From NCBI GenBank assembly GCA_963741385.1, contig CAVUHO010000006.1, positions 496,001 through 560,000 on the forward strand: a stretch of 64,000 nucleotides of DNA. The letters run 5' to 3'. The notes beneath the pieces are model-generated. The model saw nothing but the letters and a program-made list of their open reading frames with translations, ran no database searches and had not been told where the DNA came from. Of this stretch, positions 1 to 7,952 are shown piece by piece. Source of the DNA: Sulfomarinibacter sp963741385 (GTDB lineage Bacteria; Acidobacteriota; Thermoanaerobaculia; Thermoanaerobaculales; Sulfomarinibacteraceae). Position numbers and translations under genes: made by a program. Within the stretch, counting starts at the first letter, position 1; each line of letters opens with the position of its first letter.

Positions 1-251
1 ACCAGTTGCCCGAACTGCCGGTGCCGCCGGAAATGGAGAAAATGGCAGACCATGCGACGCTGCACCGGTATCTCGCCGAACTTCCCAGGGAGGCACAGGA
101 GGTGTTGATGCTGCACCACCTCCTGGGCTTGAGTTTCCAAGAGGTCGGCCAGATCCTCGGTGTCGCCGCAGGCACGGCCAAAGTCCGCTCGCACCGCGCG
201 CTCAAGAGCCTCCGCCAACTACTGGCCGAACAGCAGGGAGGATCCTCGTGA
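1..251 (+). CDS. ECF-type RNA polymerase sigma factor, C-terminal part
   Basis: Partial gene entering from the left edge; the frame is open from base 3. The visible ~82 residues are sigma-70 region 4: a helix around LPREAQEVLMLHHLLG followed by a helix-turn-helix (LSFQEVGQILGVAAGTAKVR) and an RALKSLR recognition-helix tail, the part that binds the -35 element. Regions 2 and 3 lie outside the window, so the ECF assignment rests on the compact end just after region 4 and on the partner gene. The stop overlaps the start of the NrsF-like membrane gene, which suggests translational coupling of sigma factor and anti-sigma factor. Confidence 0.85.
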   Translation, partial: QLPELPVPPEMEKMADHATLHRYLAELPREAQEVLMLHHLLGLSFQEVGQILGVAAGTAKVRSHRALKSLRQLLAEQQGGSS

Positions 252-934
252 CGACCGACTCGATGCCGGATAGTCTGCGCCGGGCAATCGGAGACGATCT
301 GCAACCGGTCCGCCCTCTGCCGCCGGTGTGGATGCGAATGCTGACGACCATCGCCGCAGCGGCAACTGGTCTGGCGGCGGTCGTGGTTCTCTTCAAGTTG
401 TCCTTGCGGCCCGACATGGGCCAGCTTCCGCTGTGGCTGGGTTGGGGATGCACCGCGGTCCAGCTCGTGGTCGGAGTCGTGCTGGTCGGCATGGCGCTCC
501 GCGAAGCGGTGCCGGGCAGCGGAGTGCCTTCCGGCGCGATGACGCTGGCCGTCGGCACCGGAGTAGTGATGCAGATCCTGGTCGGCGTCGCTACCTGGAT
601 GCACACGCCGGGAATGCCGTTTGTGCAGGGCCAGGGAATAGCGGGGGGGATCGGCTGCGCCACTCACGACGTGGCCCTCGGTCTGCCGGCGCTGGCGGTG
701 ACGCTGTGGCTCGTGTTTCGCGCTCTGCCCTTGCGACCGTCGATCGCCGGTCTCCTCGGCGGCACCGGCGCCGCGATCACGGCGGATGCCGTCAATCACA
801 TCGTGTGCCCGATGTCCGATCCGCGGCACGTGCTGGTGTGGCACACCGGCGTCATTTTCGGCCTCATGCTGGTCGGGTGGCTGACGGGAAAGATCTGGGA
901 ACGGGTGCGCTTCGGCAGCGCGGAGTCCGGCTGA
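248..934 (+). CDS. NrsF/DUF1109-like anti-sigma factor, membrane protein
   Basis: 228-residue protein with about six hydrophobic segments starting near residue 28, and a C-terminal motif (VNHIVCPMSDPRHVLVWH) that resembles the conserved Cys-Pro...Trp-His region of NrsF (DUF1109) proteins. NrsF proteins hold a cognate ECF sigma factor at the inner membrane and release it under stress, classically heavy metal or oxidative stress. The GTG start overlaps the sigma stop by four bases, exactly the expected gene pair. The short cytoplasmic N-terminus (about 28 residues) would be the sigma-binding part. The inducing signal cannot be read from sequence. Confidence 0.75.
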   Translation: MTTDSMPDSLRRAIGDDLQPVRPLPPVWMRMLTTIAAAATGLAAVVVLFKLSLRPDMGQLPLWLGWGCTAVQLVVGVVLVGMALREAVPGSGVPSGAMTLAVGTGVVMQILVGVATWMHTPGMPFVQGQGIAGGIGCATHDVALGLPALAVTLWLVFRALPLRPSIAGLLGGTGAAITADAVNHIVCPMSDPRHVLVWHTGVIFGLMLVGWLTGKIWERVRFGSAESG

Positions 935-954
935 CGGGAAAGGGAGGCACCGCA

Positions 955-987
955 GATTTCGGATTTCGGATTTCGGATTTCGGATTT
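955..987 (+). repeat. Heptamer tandem repeat (GGATTTC)n
   Basis: About four and a half copies of the 7-bp unit GGATTTC immediately after the NrsF gene. The same unit recurs in reverse at 11844-11878 and in shorter form at 25529-25543. The unit contains no stop codon in any frame, so spurious reading frames run through it. Confidence 0.9.
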
Positions 988-1057
988 TCCACCCACCCAC
1001 CCGGCTACACCGCGACACGAACGACTTGAACTGCCAGCCACACGTGAACGGCTCTGA

Positions 1058-1077
1058 TGGTGGGCTGAAGCCCACCA
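1058..1077. repeat. Short perfect palindrome
   Basis: TGGTGGGCT and its reverse complement separated by 2 nt form a 9-bp hairpin. It sits at the broken end of the IS110 transposase remnant. A similar GGTGGGCC/GGCCCACC hairpin is found at 1631-1655 on the other side of the remnant. Confidence 0.7.
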
Positions 1078-1079
1078 GG

Positions 1080-1525
1080 CGACTTGCCGTCGCTCTCTTT
1101 TGAGCTGTTCTACGACATCTACAGAGGTCGCGAATCGCTTCTTCTTCCTCCAGCGGCGGCACGATGCTCTGCAGCTCTCCCGACCGAAACAGACTCACCA
1201 GCTTCCGTGCGTCTCGACGATCCGTTTTGACTCGCTCTCCAGGTCGACGTGGGGTTTTTGACGGCGCAACGACCACACAGCTCACGCGGTCGAATCGACT
1301 GATCTGTCGTTGGAGCACATAGCCGTTCGGTCCTGCTTCGTAGCAAAACCGTACGTCTCCGGGAGCCATTTTCAGGACCTTCCGCACCATCTTGCGTATC
1401 CCAACCCGCGAATTCTCCACCCTCCAGGTCGAGGCCTCCTCCCGTTTCATACCTGGAAGCAAGACCGCCACCTGATGCATCCTCTTGTGATCATCCAACG
1501 CAACGTAGGTGATATTCTCGAACAT
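1080..1525 (-). pseudogene. IS110-family transposase, N-terminal fragment
   Basis: Translating from the ATG at 1525 on the minus strand gives the N-terminal DEDD/RuvC-like domain of an IS110-family transposase: YVALDDHKRMHQVAVLLPG, then RFCYEAGPNGYVLQRQI, VVAPSKTPRRPGERVKTDRR, DARKLVSLFRSGELQ and AIRDLCRCRR. Family resemblance stops near residue 145, where the coiled coil and C-terminal catalytic Ser domain should begin; the reading frame instead runs on through repeat DNA into the antisense of the NrsF gene. About two thirds of a normal ~340-400 residue transposase is missing, so this is a dead remnant. In IS110-group elements the guide (bridge) RNA lies in the non-coding DNA 5' of the transposase, which would be 1526 to about 1650 here; no such structure can be confirmed by eye. 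Confidence 0.85.
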
Positions 1526-1784
1526 GACCAACCTCCCTTCGTATGTGGCTCTAGCCGAGGTTAATCGGTTAACCCACGGCTTTGCGAATCGGTTGTCTTC
1601 TCGCTACCGGTCCGCTCGGTTTGTGGGTCCGAAGGGTGGGCCTTGGCCCACCTTCAGTCTCGCCGCTGGTGAGACCGCAAGCGGGTGCACGCGCATCCAA
1701 ATCAACGACACCTTGACAACACCCGCCATCCGGTTCAGAGTCGTGGGCCAAAGACCGCAGCCGCCCGGGCTGCCGGAGGACCAG
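1526..1784. other. Intergenic region: IS110 remnant flank and probable promoter
   Basis: Non-coding. It holds an imperfect hairpin at 1631-1655 (GAAGG-G-TGGGCC, loop TT, GGCCCACCTTC) that may be an old element end. A TTGACA hexamer at 1713-1718 is followed after 17 bp by a poor -10 (CAGAGT). A GGAGGA Shine-Dalgarno at 1775-1780 precedes the rubrerythrin start. The promoter is plausible but weak. Confidence 0.4.
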
Positions 1785-2306
1785 ATGAGCCACGACATCG
1801 ATTTCAGCGCGCTGTCGCTCCGCGACACCCTCGACCTCGCGATTTCCGTCGAGGAAGAGGCCAAAGAACGGTATGACGACTTCGCCGAACAGATGGATGC
1901 GCACCGCACTCCCGAAGCCGCGAAGTTCTTTCGTTTCATGGCCGCCAACGAGATCAAACACGCTCAGAAGCTGAGCGCACAACGCGCGAGCTTGTTCGGC
2001 AGCGAGCCGACCACCGCCGACGCCTCGATGCTGTACGACATCGAAGCTCCCGAGTTCGACGCAGCGCGCGCCTTCATGTCGATGCAGGCGGCCCTCGACG
2101 TCGCCATGGAAGCCGAGGTCAAGGCCTGGTTGTTCTACGACGGAGCGCTGCCGCAAGTTGAAGACGCGAAGGTCAAAGAGCTCTTCGTCGAACTTCGTGA
2201 CGAAGAAAAACGGCACCAGGAGATGATCGAGGAAGCCAGGGCCAAGATGCCGGAGGCAGCCGACTTCGACGCCGACGACTTCGTCGACGGGCCGGCTGCG
2301 CAGTAG
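1785..2306 (+). CDS. Rubrerythrin/ferritin-like diiron protein
   Basis: 173 residues from ATG 1785, chosen because GGAGGA lies 4 nt upstream and because similarity begins there; the frame is open further upstream but reads through remnant DNA. The four-helix ferritin-like fold shows the expected ligands: E in SVEEEAKERYDDF, ExxH in ANEIKHAQKL, E in AMEAEVKAW and ExxH in DEEKRHQEM. The C-terminal rubredoxin domain of classical rubrerythrin is absent; the acidic tail is low complexity. Likely role: diiron peroxidase or iron handling in oxidative stress, in the cytoplasm. The next gene is ferrochelatase, also iron-related, although a repeat separates them. Confidence 0.8.
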   Translation: MSHDIDFSALSLRDTLDLAISVEEEAKERYDDFAEQMDAHRTPEAAKFFRFMAANEIKHAQKLSAQRASLFGSEPTTADASMLYDIEAPEFDAARAFMSMQAALDVAMEAEVKAWLFYDGALPQVEDAKVKELFVELRDEEKRHQEMIEEARAKMPEAADFDADDFVDGPAAQ

Positions 2307-2314
2307 CTGCAGCA

Positions 2315-2411
2315 GTTTTGAGTTCTTAGTTCTCAGTTTTGAGTTTCCGCATCCAAGCCTCTCAATGTGGAAGTGACCTGAAAGAAACTCAAAACTCAAA
2401 ACTAAGAACTC
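2315..2411. repeat. Inverted pair of heptamer arrays (TTTTGAG / CTCAAAA type)
   Basis: A left array at 2315-2346 (units TTTTGAG, TTCTTAG, TTCTCAG) faces a right array at 2384-2411 (AAACTCA units), separated by about 37 bp. The two could fold into a long hairpin between the rubrerythrin-like gene and hemH. The 7-bp period matches the other heptamer repeats in the window although the sequence differs. Confidence 0.8.
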
Positions 2412-2434
2412 GTTCTGCCGTTAAACTGGTGTGG

Positions 2435-3463
2435 ATGCGCTACGCCGACGAGCCGCCGCCAGTGTCCGATCCGCCGCCGGCGGGGGTTTTGCTCGTCAAC
2501 CTCGGCTCTCCCGAAGCCGCCTCCGCCCACGCCGTACGGATCTACCTGCGACAGTTCCTCGCCGACCCCCGCGTCGTCGAGCTGCCCCGGTTTCGTTGGT
2601 GGTTGATCCGAAACCTCTTCATCCTTCCCCTCCGGCCGCTGCGGACGGCCCGCGCCTACCGCAAGATCTGGAACCCCGAGGAATCGCCGCTGGTGACGAC
2701 CACCCGGCACATCGCCGCTGACCTCGAGTGGGAGCTCAGCAGGCGGGTCGGTCGCGTGGTGCCGGTGTTTTCCGGTATGCGATACGGCAAACCCTCCATC
2801 GCGGCCGCCCTGGGAGTTCTGAGGCGGAGAGGTTGCCGGCGGATTCTGATTCTGCCGCTCTACCCACAGTACTCGGCCACCACCACAGCATCGGCGTTCG
2901 ACGCCGTTTTTGATGAGTTCAGACTCTGGCGCTACGTTCCGGAACTTCGCACCGTCGACGGCTACCACGACCACCCCGCATATATCGGTGCACTCGCGGC
3001 AAGCTTGCAGGACCTCTGGCGCGAGAACGGAAACCCTTCGAAGTTGATGCTGAGCTTTCACGGGCTCCCCGAACGCTACGTCGCCGCAGGTGACCCCTAC
3101 GAACAACAGTGCAGAGCCACAGCAGCACTGTTGTCCGAACGCCTCGATATCGATCCGGACCGGATCGACATCGGCTTCCAGTCGCGGTTCGGGCGCGAAC
3201 CGTGGATCGGTCTCGAGACGGCGAAGCTCCTCAAGGACGCGGGGAGTGCGGGCACCGCAGGTCTCGACGTGATCTGTCCCGGTTTCGCAGCCGATTGTCT
3301 GGAGACCCTCGAAGAGATCGCCATCGGCGGCAAAAGGATCTTCACCAAGGCCGGTGGCAGCGGTTTCCGCTATGTACCAGCTCTCAACCGCCGCCCCGGC
3401 CACATCGCAGCTCTCGCCGAGATCACCGTCGAACACATGGCGGACTGGCTCAATTTTCATTGA
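2435..3463 (+). CDS. hemH: Ferrochelatase
   Basis: 342 residues from ATG 2435 (GTG 2429 is an alternative; longer forms would read into the heptamer repeat). Inserts ferrous iron into protoporphyrin IX, or into coproporphyrin III in the coproporphyrin-dependent branch. Visible family marks are GVLLVNLGSPEAA at the N-terminus, PLYPQYSATTTAS, the catalytic-His motif LMLSFHGLPERY, GFQSRFGREPWI and the acidic C-terminal FAADCLETLEEI. Length matches the bacterial family. No other haem genes are adjacent. The stop codon lies inside a perfect 20-bp inverted repeat (3451-3494). Confidence 0.95.
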   Translation: MRYADEPPPVSDPPPAGVLLVNLGSPEAASAHAVRIYLRQFLADPRVVELPRFRWWLIRNLFILPLRPLRTARAYRKIWNPEESPLVTTTRHIAADLEWELSRRVGRVVPVFSGMRYGKPSIAAALGVLRRRGCRRILILPLYPQYSATTTASAFDAVFDEFRLWRYVPELRTVDGYHDHPAYIGALAASLQDLWRENGNPSKLMLSFHGLPERYVAAGDPYEQQCRATAALLSERLDIDPDRIDIGFQSRFGREPWIGLETAKLLKDAGSAGTAGLDVICPGFAADCLETLEEIAIGGKRIFTKAGGSGFRYVPALNRRPGHIAALAEITVEHMADWLNFH

Positions 3464-3494
3464 TCGCGGCGGCTGCCGCGATCAATGAAAATTG
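3451..3494. repeat. Perfect 20-bp inverted repeat spanning the hemH stop
   Basis: Left arm 3451-3470 and right arm 3475-3494 are perfect reverse complements with a 4-nt GGCT loop. The hemH TGA (3461-3463) is inside the left arm. A very stable hairpin is expected. No T tract follows on the plus strand, so it is not a standard Rho-independent terminator; it may protect the 3' end or be a repeat insertion. Confidence 0.85.
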
Positions 3495-3536
3495 CTGTGG
3501 AAGGATTCTTCAACCGGGATTGTTTTAAGAATCATC

Positions 3537-4430
3537 ATGAGAATCATCATTTCCGGCGCCAGCGGTCTCGTGGGTACGGCCCTCGTTTCCGATCTCGATC
3601 AGCGGGGCCACGAGGTTGTACGCCTGATCCGGCCCCCGCACCGACCCGACGACGGCGAGGCCACGTGGGATCCCGCAAACGGCAAACTCGACCCGTCGGT
3701 CCTCGACGGCGCCGACGTCGTCATCAACCTCAACGGCCGCTCCATCGGCCAGGGTCGGTGGAATGACAGCGTGAAAAACGAGCTGCGTACGAGTCGGCTC
3801 GACGCCACGACGACAATCGCGGCGGCTATCGCCAACTGTGAACGGCCCCCCTCCCTGCTCATCAGCGCATCAGCGGTCGGATATTACGGCGACCGCGGCG
3901 ACGAGGTCCTGGACGAGGGGTCCGCTGCGGGATCAGGGTTCCTCGCCGATCTGTCGCGCGCCTGGGAGCAGGCCGCCCTATCCGCGGCGTCGAACACGAC
4001 GCGGGTGGTTCTTCTGCGGTTCGGAATGATCGTCGCCAACGGCGGTGCCCTCGAAAAGATGTTATTGCCCTTCAAACTCGGTCTCGGTGGGCCGATGGGC
4101 TCCGGCCGCCAGTTCTGGCCGTGGGTGGCGATGGCCGATGTGCTCGGGGTGATCCGTTTCGCCATGGAGAAACCGGAGCTTTCGGGAGCGATCAACGTGG
4201 TCTCTCCGCAGGAAACCCGGTGTTCCGACTTCACCAAGACCCTGGGCTCCGTGCTTCGACGCCCGGCGGCGCTGCCGATGCCCGCGTTTGCTGCGCGGCT
4301 CGTTCTTGGAGAGATGGGCGACGCCCTGCTGCTCGCCTCCCAGCGAGTCCGCCCGCGCGCGCTCGAAGAAGCCGGCTACCAGTTCGCGACCCCGAACCTC
4401 GACCTCGCCATCCGCAACGCCGTCTCCTGA
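3537..4430 (+). CDS. TIGR01777-family NAD(P)-dependent epimerase (YfcH-like)
   Basis: 297 residues from ATG 3537. An extended short-chain dehydrogenase Rossmann fold opens with MRIIISGASGLVGTAL; further marks are NLNGRSIG, ISASAVGYYGDRG (Tyr of the active site) and the C-terminal DUF1731 segment ending RPRALEEAGYQFATPNL. The family is widespread; E. coli YfcH and cyanobacterial/plant SulA-like proteins belong to it, but substrates are not established. It follows ferrochelatase by about 70 bp and precedes the cysteine synthase gene. Earlier in-frame starts exist at 3492, but the glycine-rich loop normally lies at the very N-terminus. Confidence 0.85.
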   Translation: MRIIISGASGLVGTALVSDLDQRGHEVVRLIRPPHRPDDGEATWDPANGKLDPSVLDGADVVINLNGRSIGQGRWNDSVKNELRTSRLDATTTIAAAIANCERPPSLLISASAVGYYGDRGDEVLDEGSAAGSGFLADLSRAWEQAALSAASNTTRVVLLRFGMIVANGGALEKMLLPFKLGLGGPMGSGRQFWPWVAMADVLGVIRFAMEKPELSGAINVVSPQETRCSDFTKTLGSVLRRPAALPMPAFAARLVLGEMGDALLLASQRVRPRALEEAGYQFATPNLDLAIRNAVS

Positions 4431-4443
4431 ACGTTCTCAGGCC

Positions 4444-4472
4444 TTCAACTGAGAATCGAGATCATGTAGGAT
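4444..4472 (+). promoter_or_regulatory. Candidate promoter of the cysteine synthase gene
   Basis: TTCAAC at 4444-4449 and TAGGAT at 4467-4472 with a 17-bp spacer. The ATG at 4479 is 6 nt after the -10 and has no Shine-Dalgarno, so the transcript would start at or next to the start codon (leaderless). Confidence 0.45.
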
Positions 4473-4478
4473 CACTGG

Positions 4479-5411
4479 ATGAAGACCGTTGAGTCCATTC
4501 TCGATCTGATCGGAAACACGCCCCTGCTTCGCCTCAAGGAGCTCGAGGCGCCGGGCGGCGGAGAAATCTGGGCCAAGCTCGAGAGTTTCAATCCGGGGTT
4601 TTCGGTCAAGGACAGAATCGCCCTCTCACTCATCAAATGCGCCGAGGCGGATGGATCGCTCCTACCCGGCGGAACCATCGTCGAAGCGACCGCGGGCAAC
4701 ACGGGGCTCGCGCTGGCCATGGTGGGACGCCGGTTGGGCTATCGGGTGATCCTGACGGTGCCCGAACAGTTTTCGGTGGAAAAGCAGCGCCTGATGCGCG
4801 CCTTCGGCGGCGAGGTGGTGGTGACACCGTCCGAGGCGGGAATTCCCGGCGCCCAGCGCAAGGCCCGGGAAATCGCCGAATCCACCCCGGGCGCCGTCTA
4901 CGTGGATCAATTCTCCAACATCGCCAACCCCGGCGTCCACGCCGCAACCACCGGGCCCGAGATCTACGACCAGATGGGCGGCGACATCGATGCACTGGTT
5001 GCCGGTTGCGGTTCCGGCGGCACATTTTCCGGAGTCGCCCGTTTCCTCAAGACCGAAATCCCCCATCTTCTGGCAGTTGCGGTCGAACCCAAAGGGTCGA
5101 TTCTCGGCGGCGGCGAGCCGGGCTCCTACGAGACGGAAGGCATCGGGATGAGCGTCCTCCACCCGACGATGGACCTCGACGTCGCCGATGAGATCATCAG
5201 CGTGCCCGACGACCGCGCCTTTCAGTACGTCCGCCGGCTCGCCGCGGAGTGCGGCGTGCTCGCCGGGTCGTCGGCAGGTGCGGCGGTGTGGGCCGCCGTC
5301 CAGGTGGCCCAGCGTCTCGGCGCCGGCGCCCGGGTGGTGACCCTGATTCCCGACTCGTCGGAACGCTATCTTTCGAAGGACATCTACGAGAAGTTCCCGG
5401 AGAACCCATGA
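4479..5411 (+). CDS. PLP-dependent cysteine synthase / cystathionine beta-synthase family
   Basis: 310 residues. Fold-type II PLP enzyme: IGNTPLLRL at the N-terminus, PLP lysine Lys44 in NPGFSVKDRIA, the substrate loop EATAGNTGLALA, and the phosphate-binding GCGSGGTFSG. CysK usually has EPTSGNTG; the EATAGNTG variant is closer, as I recall, to the O-acetylserine-dependent cystathionine beta-synthases (MccA/YrhA type). No regulatory CBS domains follow. Its stop overlaps (ATGA) the start of a cystathionine gamma-synthase/lyase stump, the arrangement of a reverse transsulfuration pair, which supports the CBS reading. The cysteine synthase reaction remains possible. Confidence 0.85.
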   Translation: MKTVESILDLIGNTPLLRLKELEAPGGGEIWAKLESFNPGFSVKDRIALSLIKCAEADGSLLPGGTIVEATAGNTGLALAMVGRRLGYRVILTVPEQFSVEKQRLMRAFGGEVVVTPSEAGIPGAQRKAREIAESTPGAVYVDQFSNIANPGVHAATTGPEIYDQMGGDIDALVAGCGSGGTFSGVARFLKTEIPHLLAVAVEPKGSILGGGEPGSYETEGIGMSVLHPTMDLDVADEIISVPDDRAFQYVRRLAAECGVLAGSSAGAAVWAAVQVAQRLGAGARVVTLIPDSSERYLSKDIYEKFPENP

Positions 5412-5479
5412 AAATCGGCACCACCTGCGTCCACGCCGGATACGAGCCCGACGACGCAACCGGCGCGGTCAACGTTTGA
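5408..5479 (+). pseudogene. Stump of cystathionine gamma-synthase/lyase
   Basis: A 23-codon frame starting at the ATG that overlaps the upstream stop. It encodes MKIGTTCVHAGYEPDDATGA and ends after VNV. HAGxEPD..TGAV is the invariant N-terminus of the Cys/Met-metabolism PLP family (MetB, MccB, cystathionine gamma-lyase), normally about 380-400 residues. Coding stops exactly where the heptamer-like AACGTTT repeat begins, and the ABC permease gene then starts in the opposite direction. The remaining ~94 percent of the gene is gone. It could still act as a tiny ORF coupled to the upstream gene, but no function can be claimed. Confidence 0.65.
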
Positions 5480-5485
5480 ACGTTT
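5471..5485. repeat. Heptamer-like AACGTTT repeat at a deletion junction
   Basis: Two AACGTTT units. Their junction supplies the stop of the truncated cystathionine synthase frame on the plus strand and the TAA of the ABC permease on the minus strand. The same unit forms a longer array at 53645-53672. Confidence 0.6.
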
Positions 5486-6713
5486 AGCCCGCGAGTGCTT
5501 CGACGGGCGTCAACCTCGCCGCACGCAACGAGGGGTAGAGGCCCGCGATCAGACCGACGCTGATGGCAAAGACGATCGCCAACATGACCGCGAAACCGGA
5601 GATCGGCAGACCGGCCTCGAAAAACTGCCCCGCCGCCGCGCACACTCCGACCGCGACCGCGAACCCGATCACCGCCCCGATGGCCGACAGAAAGACCGCC
5701 TCGACCAGAAACTGCAACAGAATGTCGCCGTCCTCGGCACCGATGGATTTTCTCAGGCCGATCTCGTACAGCCGTTCGGCGAGAGAGATCTGCAGCACCG
5801 AAAAGATACCCACACCTCCGACCACGAGAGAAATCGCCGAGATGCAGAAGAGGATGATGGTCCAGCCCCGCATCATCTCGTCGATCTCGTCCTCGGCCTG
5901 GAGAATCTCGGCGGCGACGTTCTCGACCTCGAAGTCGTCCACCCGGTTGTGCTGCCGCCACAGAAGGTTTTTGACGTGCGCGTAGAGTTGTCCGAGGTTG
6001 TCCGTGTTGGGGACCTTCACCACCACCAACGGGACCCGATCGCCGCTACCGTAGAGACCCTGCATGGTGGTCAAAGGGATGGTCGCCCCCTGCATCTCGC
6101 GCCGGCTCCAACCGTCGTTGATCATCTCGTTGCCGACCCGTTCACCGACACCCACCACCTCGAAGCGGTGGTCGCCGATCCTCACCCACTGGCCGACAGG
6201 GTCGCTGCCGTGGAACAGGTCCTCGGCTAGGAAGTGGCCGATCACGACGACGCGGCGTTGGCGCTCCACGTCGAGATCGGAGAGGTAGCGGCCGGTTTCG
6301 ACGCCTCGATTGAAGACCGTCGCGTAGTCGGCGGTGGTCCCGGTCAAGCGGACGCTCTTGCTCTCATCTCCCCACCCGACCACCTGTTGTGCAAAGGCGA
6401 TCGGCGCGGCCGAGGAAATCTGGTCGCTGCCCGCCACCAACGCAGCGGCGTCCTCTTTCCGCAGGCCTTCGGACAAATGAGCGCGTTTGATGTCGAGCTT
6501 CGAGGTCGGCGTCTCGGCGCCGACAAAGAGAACGCCACGCAGACCGAGGGAATCGATCCCGCTCCAGATCTCCACCTTGACGGCCTCGATCAGGCTGACC
6601 ATGGTCACCACCGCCATGGTGCCGAGGACCACGCCGAACAGCGTCAGCAGCGAGCGCATCTTGTGCGCCCAGACCTCGGTAAATGTCGTTCGCAGGGCTT
6701 CCCCGATGACCAT
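5484..6713 (-). CDS. MacB-like ABC transporter permease (second)
   Basis: 409 residues with the MacB/FtsX layout: one N-terminal membrane helix (MRSLLTLFGVVLGTMAVV), a periplasmic core of about 220 residues (MacB_PCD-like), then three C-terminal helices and the ending LYPSLRAARLTPVEALAG. The cytoplasmic coupling segment LYEIGLRKSIGAEDGDIL matches family use. It is the last gene of a four-gene operon, six bases after the other permease. Two different permease genes suggest a heterodimeric type VII ABC transporter acting with the adaptor on envelope substrates such as lipids, peptides or drugs. The substrate is unknown. Confidence 0.88.
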   Translation of the reverse strand: MVIGEALRTTFTEVWAHKMRSLLTLFGVVLGTMAVVTMVSLIEAVKVEIWSGIDSLGLRGVLFVGAETPTSKLDIKRAHLSEGLRKEDAAALVAGSDQISSAAPIAFAQQVVGWGDESKSVRLTGTTADYATVFNRGVETGRYLSDLDVERQRRVVVIGHFLAEDLFHGSDPVGQWVRIGDHRFEVVGVGERVGNEMINDGWSRREMQGATIPLTTMQGLYGSGDRVPLVVVKVPNTDNLGQLYAHVKNLLWRQHNRVDDFEVENVAAEILQAEDEIDEMMRGWTIILFCISAISLVVGGVGIFSVLQISLAERLYEIGLRKSIGAEDGDILLQFLVEAVFLSAIGAVIGFAVAVGVCAAAGQFFEAGLPISGFAVMLAIVFAISVGLIAGLYPSLRAARLTPVEALAG

Positions 6714-6719
6714 ATGACC

Positions 6720-7952
6720 TCACTCGTACCGCAGGGCGACCACGGGGTCGAGCCGCGAAGCCTTGACCGCCGGGTACATGCCGAAAAAGAAACCTACAAC
6801 CGCCGCCGACAGCAACGCGACCACCACCATCAACGGGGTGATGGTCATGTCCATCTGCATGATGCTCATGATGCCGGAGGTGAAGACGATGCCGAGGGCG
6901 AGACCGAGACCCCCTCCACACACCGTGACCACCATGGTCTCGATCAGGAACTGCGTGAACACCTGCCAACCGGTGGCCCCGAGGGCCTTTCGGACCCCGA
7001 CCTCGCGCATCCGTTCGGTGAACGATGCAAGCATGATGTTGGTGACGACGATGCCGCCGACCAGCAGCGAGATGATGCCGCAGGCGAGGAAGGTGACGTT
7101 GTAGATCATGTCTTCCTGGGCGCCCTGCTCCATCCGTTCCACGCGGTCCCACACCCCGAAGTCCTCGATCCCGTGGCGCGAACGCAGCAACAGTTCGAGG
7201 GCGTCACGTGATTCCTTGTGGACTGCTGACGAGCGCAACCTGAGGTTGAGTTCGTCGATGTTCTTGGCGCCCGCCTCCTGGTGACGTTTCATGTAAGAGG
7301 TGATGGGCACCACGATCAAGCGGTTGAGCCACTCGTGGGCGTTGTAGGAATCGGAGCGCTGCCAGAAGAAGATCTTCTCGGCCGTCACGCCGATCACGGT
7401 GTAGGCCCTGCCGTCGATGTTGAGGGCCTTGCCGACCGGGTCCGCGGTACCGAAGAGCTCGCGGGCGCGGGTAGAGCCGAGCACCACCACCGCCGCCGCG
7501 GTCTCCATGTCGTGGTCCGTGATATAGCGACCGCTGCCCATCGCGAGTTCGCGCATCTGCATGAACTGGGGTTCGGTGGCGGTGACCTGGAATCGCTCCT
7601 CGGTGGCGCCCGCCCGGACCTTGTGGTTGCCGGAGATCTCCGCCACCACGAGGTCGAAGCCGTCGATCGAGTCCCTGATGGCCGCTGCGTCCGAGAGTTT
7701 GAGTCCCGTCTTCGCGCGCTGGCGGGCGGTCATCTCGAGCACGGCCGGAGGCTGGTTGTAGACCCCCATGAGGAGGGTGCCGCCGGACTCGCTGATGTAC
7801 TGGTCGTGGCGTGCGTCCATACTGGCAGTCATCCCGAGGGTGGCCACCACCGATGCCACGCCGAGGATCACTCCGAGAGTCTGGAGCAGCGTCCGGCCGA
7901 GGTGCTCCCGGATCTCGACAAAGCCCTCCTGGATGAACTGGGTCGGGTTCAT
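6720..7952 (-). CDS. MacB-like ABC transporter permease (first)
   Basis: 410 residues with the same architecture as the next gene: N-terminal helix around LLQTLGVILGVASVVATLGM, a large periplasmic domain, three C-terminal helices, coupling segment MREVGVRKALGATGWQV and the ending YPAVKASRLDPVVALRYE. Its start overlaps the ATPase stop by four bases (ATGA), so the two are probably translated together. The two permeases share family motifs but differ clearly in sequence, as expected of a heterodimer rather than a recent duplication. Confidence 0.88.
   Translation of the reverse strand: MNPTQFIQEGFVEIREHLGRTLLQTLGVILGVASVVATLGMTASMDARHDQYISESGGTLLMGVYNQPPAVLEMTARQRAKTGLKLSDAAAIRDSIDGFDLVVAEISGNHKVRAGATEERFQVTATEPQFMQMRELAMGSGRYITDHDMETAAAVVVLGSTRARELFGTADPVGKALNIDGRAYTVIGVTAEKIFFWQRSDSYNAHEWLNRLIVVPITSYMKRHQEAGAKNIDELNLRLRSSAVHKESRDALELLLRSRHGIEDFGVWDRVERMEQGAQEDMIYNVTFLACGIISLLVGGIVVTNIMLASFTERMREVGVRKALGATGWQVFTQFLIETMVVTVCGGGLGLALGIVFTSGIMSIMQMDMTITPLMVVVALLSAAVVGFFFGMYPAVKASRLDPVVALRYE

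Noticed and set aside
202..663. Long minus-strand reading frame opposite the NrsF gene
   Set aside because: Composition (Pro/Thr/Ser/Arg-rich, no domain) is that of an antisense shadow in high-GC DNA; similar shadows occur opposite most genes here and were left out.
1631..1655. Hairpin before the rubrerythrin gene as a riboswitch or terminator
   Set aside because: A single imperfect stem with a 2-nt loop upstream of the likely promoter; more like an element end.
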